Source of the DNA: Hyphomicrobiaceae bacterium
GTDB lineage: Bacteria; Pseudomonadota; Alphaproteobacteria; Rhizobiales; JAKIUO01
Direction of reading: 5' to 3'
Length of the DNA: 8,559 nucleotides
Assembly: GCA_021647535.1 (NCBI GenBank)
Contig: JAKIUO010000127.1
Span: forward strand, 1 to 8,559
Part shown: positions 6,088 to 8,559 of the stretch, piece after piece
Layout of the letters: every line of letters starts with the position of its first letter
Position numbering within the stretch: position 1 is the stretch's first letter
Translations under genes and position numbers: made by a program
The notes under the pieces: model-generated
What the model was told of the DNA's origin: nothing
Databases searched by the model: none
What the model saw: only the letters and a program-made list of their open reading frames with translations

Positions 6088-7932
6088 TCATTTAGCCTCT
6101 CGAAGGGCAACCTTGAGGGCCGCACCGGGTCCGTTTTTGCAATTGGTGATCTCCAGATGGCCACCAAACTGCTGAATAATGCCATAGCTGATGGAAAGCC
6201 CTAGCCCCACTCCTTGGCCAACTTCCTTGGTGGAAAAAAACGGGTCAAAGGCATGGTTGAGTTCATTTTCGTCAAGTCCAGGTCCGGTGTCGCAGACTTC
6301 AATGATCTGCATATTCTGGCTTTCTTCAAGGGTCAGAATGATCTGTTTTTGGGGCGCGTTGGCGAGGGCATCCAGAGCATTGCTGACAATATTGATAAAG
6401 ACCTGTTGCAGGCGCACCAGTCCACCATGCACAAGGATCGGGCGTTGGGGAAGTTCGTCAATGATGGTGACTTTTTCCTGGTCGATGCGATGGGCAAGGA
6501 TAGCCAGTGTTTCTTTTATGACAAGGCGCAGGTCTATCGGTCCAGCTTCGATTTTTTCCTTGCTGGCATAGATGCGCAAATGTTTGATAATGCGTGCCAT
6601 ACGGTCGGTGAGTTCGCCAATATTTTTAAGATTGGCGGCGGCAGGCTCGCTCTGGCCGCGCTGCAAAAAAATATCGGCATTATCGGCATAAGAGCGGATG
6701 GCGGCGAGGGGCTGGTTCAGTTCATGGCTGAGCCCGGCAGATATTTTGCCAAGGGCGGCCATCCGGCTGGCCTGCACCAGTTCGTCTTGGGCTTTTTGCA
6801 ATTCGCGGGTGCGCAGTTCTACATTATATTCCAGTTCGGCCCGAGCCTGCTGCTGTATTTCGATGCCTTCGCGAATACGCCGGGCGCGCTCCAAAAAAAG
6901 AGCAATCGCAGCAAACAGGCCAAGCAGAAAAATGGTTGTGGCAATGGCATTGCGCCAGATCTGTGTCTGAACAGTAAGGGTTTTGGCCAATATGTGGACC
7001 CGCCAGCCCGCTTTTTTCATATCTCGACCCAGCATAAGATATTGCATGTTTATTTGAGAGGCATCATCAGGCGGGAAACTGCTTCCCCTGGCTTTCCTGG
7101 TGTCTGGCAGATCAGCATTTACAATCTCGATGAGCCTGCCGCCCTCTTTAAAAGAGCGCTGTTTTTTGATGAGCAGGCTTTTTATTTTTGTTTCAGCATA
7201 TTGACGATCCAGAGCAATGGCGTCTTTCTGTTTTTGGGATAGGGGACGCAAGGAGCCATAGCGCCAGTCGTCATTGGAGCTCATAAAAATGATACCCTGA
7301 TGATCGGTGACGATAATCTCGTTATGTTTGGACTTCCAGGCCGTTTCAAAATGCCCGACGGCGAGTTTGCAGACGACGACGCCAAGGATTTTGTTGCCCT
7401 TGCGAATGGGCCAGGAGAAATAATAGCCGCGCTCTTGTGAGGCCATTCCAAGGGCAAAATAGCGGCCCTCTGTCCCTTGCATGGCGTCTCGAAAATAAGG
7501 TCGGAAGCTGAAATTATCACCAATAAAAGTATATTTCGAGCGCCAGTTGCTGGCGGCGATGGTCTTGCCATCTGTGTCTAGAATATAGAGTTCGAGCGCT
7601 CCGGTGATGTTTTTGTTTGTTTCCAGCATAAGATTAATACGCTGCAGGTCTTCTGGCGTTTTGTTGGGATTCCAGAGAGCGAGATAAGCCTGGTCGACGG
7701 CCAGCAAATGCGGCAGAGCCTGAAACCTGATGAGTTCGCCCCGCAAATTTTCCACCACCAGATCAAGGGTGTGGGCGCTTGTGGTGCGAATATCGTTGAG
7801 GAGGGTGCTGCGTGTGTAGGTTGCGGATTTATAGATCAAAAAAGGCAGTGTCGCCAGCATCAGGGCGAGCAGTCCGACCAAGGGTCGGTATTTCTGCATT
7901 TTCGTACGTTTTTGCGGTGCAAAGCTGGTCAT
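6088..7932 (-). CDS. dctB: C4-dicarboxylate sensor histidine kinase, DctB type
   Basis: This is a 614-residue inner-membrane kinase. TM1 is about 16-34 and TM2 about 328-347. Between them lies a periplasmic double-PDC (dCache) sensor of nearly 290 residues with DctB-like stretches: G-Y-Y-F-S-W-P-I near 169-176 and I-V-T-D-H-Q-G-I-I-F-M-S-S with D-W-R-Y-G-S-L at 207-228. A helical linker (349-388) leads to the phospho-acceptor His403 in SHELNQPLAAIRSYADNA. The ATPase domain has Asn518 in the N-box (INIVSNALDA), DTGPG (548-552), DPFFSTK (563-569) and GQGVGLGLS (572-580). All catalytic motifs are present. By family it senses succinate, fumarate or malate and phosphorylates DctD. The start at 7932 has only a weak GAG about 10 bases upstream; Met12 (7899) is the alternative and has no better site. 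It is transcribed away from the PilZ gene. Confidence 0.92.
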   Translation of the reverse strand: MTSFAPQKRTKMQKYRPLVGLLALMLATLPFLIYKSATYTRSTLLNDIRTTSAHTLDLVVENLRGELIRFQALPHLLAVDQAYLALWNPNKTPEDLQRINLMLETNKNITGALELYILDTDGKTIAASNWRSKYTFIGDNFSFRPYFRDAMQGTEGRYFALGMASQERGYYFSWPIRKGNKILGVVVCKLAVGHFETAWKSKHNEIIVTDHQGIIFMSSNDDWRYGSLRPLSQKQKDAIALDRQYAETKIKSLLIKKQRSFKEGGRLIEIVNADLPDTRKARGSSFPPDDASQINMQYLMLGRDMKKAGWRVHILAKTLTVQTQIWRNAIATTIFLLGLFAAIALFLERARRIREGIEIQQQARAELEYNVELRTRELQKAQDELVQASRMAALGKISAGLSHELNQPLAAIRSYADNADIFLQRGQSEPAAANLKNIGELTDRMARIIKHLRIYASKEKIEAGPIDLRLVIKETLAILAHRIDQEKVTIIDELPQRPILVHGGLVRLQQVFINIVSNALDALANAPQKQIILTLEESQNMQIIEVCDTGPGLDENELNHAFDPFFSTKEVGQGVGLGLSISYGIIQQFGGHLEITNCKNGPGAALKVALREAK

Positions 7933-8027
7933 CTGTTTTTGCTCAAAAAATCCTGTCCAAGATTACCATAGCATGAGGAGGGGGATCAGGGTGAAAAACA
8001 CACTGGCTCAATTAACTACATGAGGGG

Positions 8028-8057
8028 TTGAGAATGGTCAAAAAACACTTTTATAGT
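8028..8057 (+). promoter_or_regulatory. Candidate sigma-70 promoter of the PilZ gene
   Basis: TTGAGA (8028-8033) and TATAGT (8052-8057) each match the -35 and -10 consensus at five of six positions, with an 18-base spacer. Transcription would start near 8064, giving a leader of about 70 bases that contains the hairpin at 8084-8107. Confidence 0.45.
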
Positions 8058-8083
8058 TAGAATTTCTTTAACAATGCATGTTG

Positions 8084-8107
8084 ATGACAGCCCGCAAGGG
8101 GCGTCAT
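8084..8107 (+). promoter_or_regulatory. Hairpin in the PilZ leader
   Basis: ATGAC-(A)-GCCC (8084-8093) pairs with GGGCGTCAT (8099-8107) around a GCAAG loop, giving a 9-bp stem with one bulged A. It ends 18 bases before the GGAGG ribosome site, and no U-run follows, so it is not a terminator. It may stabilise the leader or be a protein site. Confidence 0.45.
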
Positions 8108-8135
8108 TAAAGATTGTTATATTCTGGAGGCTCTT

Positions 8136-8432
8136 ATGGAAAACGACGCACGAAGCCTTTCCCGTTCTCGCACTTGTATGCCGGCAAAAATAGTTTTTAA
8201 TAACAAACAAAGCGTATTTGACTGCCTGGTGAGAAATATTACGACCAATGGGGCTTGCCTGAAAGTACCCTCACGCCTTGGACTTCCCAATCAGTTTACG
8301 TTGATTATTCCGCACGAGGAAAAACGCTATGCCTGTTGGGTTGTCTGGGGAGGGCTGAAGGAATTTGGCGTGTCATTTACGTCACCCACACCTATTACAG
8401 GCAAGCCGGTTTTGCGGATCGTTAAAAGCTAG
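8136..8432 (+). CDS. Stand-alone PilZ domain protein (probable c-di-GMP binder)
   Basis: This 98-residue protein is a single PilZ domain. The cyclic di-GMP binding signature is visible: Arg6-x-x-x-Arg10 followed by Arg12 in the flexible N-terminal loop, and the second motif N34-I-T36-T-N-G39, which fits [D/N]-x-[S/T]-x-x-G. The later C-W-V-V-W and E-F-G-V-S-F strands complete the beta barrel and match the short alphaproteobacterial PilZ type. Such proteins act as c-di-GMP effectors on motility, polysaccharide or cell-cycle partners; which one cannot be told here. The start is well supported by GGAGG (8126-8130) five bases ahead of ATG. No convincing terminator follows. It is divergent from dctB, and no functional link to dicarboxylate uptake is evident. 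Confidence 0.85.
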   Translation: MENDARSLSRSRTCMPAKIVFNNKQSVFDCLVRNITTNGACLKVPSRLGLPNQFTLIIPHEEKRYACWVVWGGLKEFGVSFTSPTPITGKPVLRIVKS

Positions 8433-8559
8433 CCCGAATAATTCATGAGGTGGCCTGATTTGGTTGGCGGGTGTGGATCAAGCTGTTGTAATGTCGTATG
8501 GTTTTGGTGTTGAAACAAGACCAGACACCCACAGAGAAACCTCACATCGCCATGACCGA
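8433..8559. other. Right-edge segment without a supported gene
   Basis: A frame opens at ATG 8491 and runs off the window, and another ATG lies at 8552. Neither has a ribosome site, and too few codons are visible to judge. Either could be the start of the next + strand gene. Confidence 0.4.

Larger units (their letters stand above)
7933..8135. other. Divergent promoter region between dctB and the PilZ gene
   Basis: This 203-base AT-rich spacer has no gene of its own. It must carry the start signals of both divergent genes. The rightward promoter candidate and a leader hairpin are listed separately. For the leftward dctB promoter I see only weak candidates, such as TTGAGC/TGATCC with 17-base spacing on the minus strand, and do not claim one. 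Confidence 0.5.

Noticed and set aside
6214..7242. Long + strand open frame of 342 codons
   Set aside because: It lies wholly antisense to the kinase gene, whose motifs are unambiguous. Its own translation shows no domain and no ribosome site.

Overview
The window reads like a chromosomal segment of a Gram-negative proteobacterium, most likely an alphaproteobacterium. The evidence is a DctB/DctD-type sigma-54 regulatory pair, TRAP transporter genes, a short stand-alone PilZ protein of the alphaproteobacterial style, and middling GC. I cannot name a genus. No rRNA, tRNA, CRISPR array, transposase or phage gene is visible.

Layout. Positions 1-185 hold a chain of small inverted repeats, including a perfect 20-bp palindrome and a terminator-like hairpin. 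A membrane-anchored alpha/beta hydrolase follows on the + strand (186-986). It converges on a minus-strand gene for a dicarboxylate/amino acid:cation symporter (1034-2392). Everything from there to 7932 is on the minus strand. In transcription order it is: a DctB-like sensor kinase (7932-6088), a DctD-like sigma-54 activator (6071-4671), a terminator, a well-matched sigma-54 promoter (4513-4496), a tail-like remnant of dctP, an intercistronic terminator hairpin, an intact dctQ (4050-3496), a broken dctM (3499-2700), and the symporter. A divergent + strand gene for a small PilZ protein (8136-8432) closes the window. The last 127 bases show no gene I can support.

Main observation. The layout is that of a DctBD-controlled, sigma-54-dependent TRAP C4-dicarboxylate uptake operon (dctPQM), but its structural genes are gutted. 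dctM has lost its middle out of frame and a second block near its C-terminus, both at sharp junctions. dctP seems reduced to roughly its last 20-30 codons. dctQ, the terminators, the sigma-54 promoter and both regulatory genes look intact. If this reflects the genome and not an assembly or strain error, a functional-looking dicarboxylate sensor system now drives an operon that cannot make a complete transporter. The neighbouring intact symporter may carry the uptake role, or DctBD may act on other promoters. I see no wholly new multi-gene system here; the decayed operon with preserved control elements is the most unusual feature.
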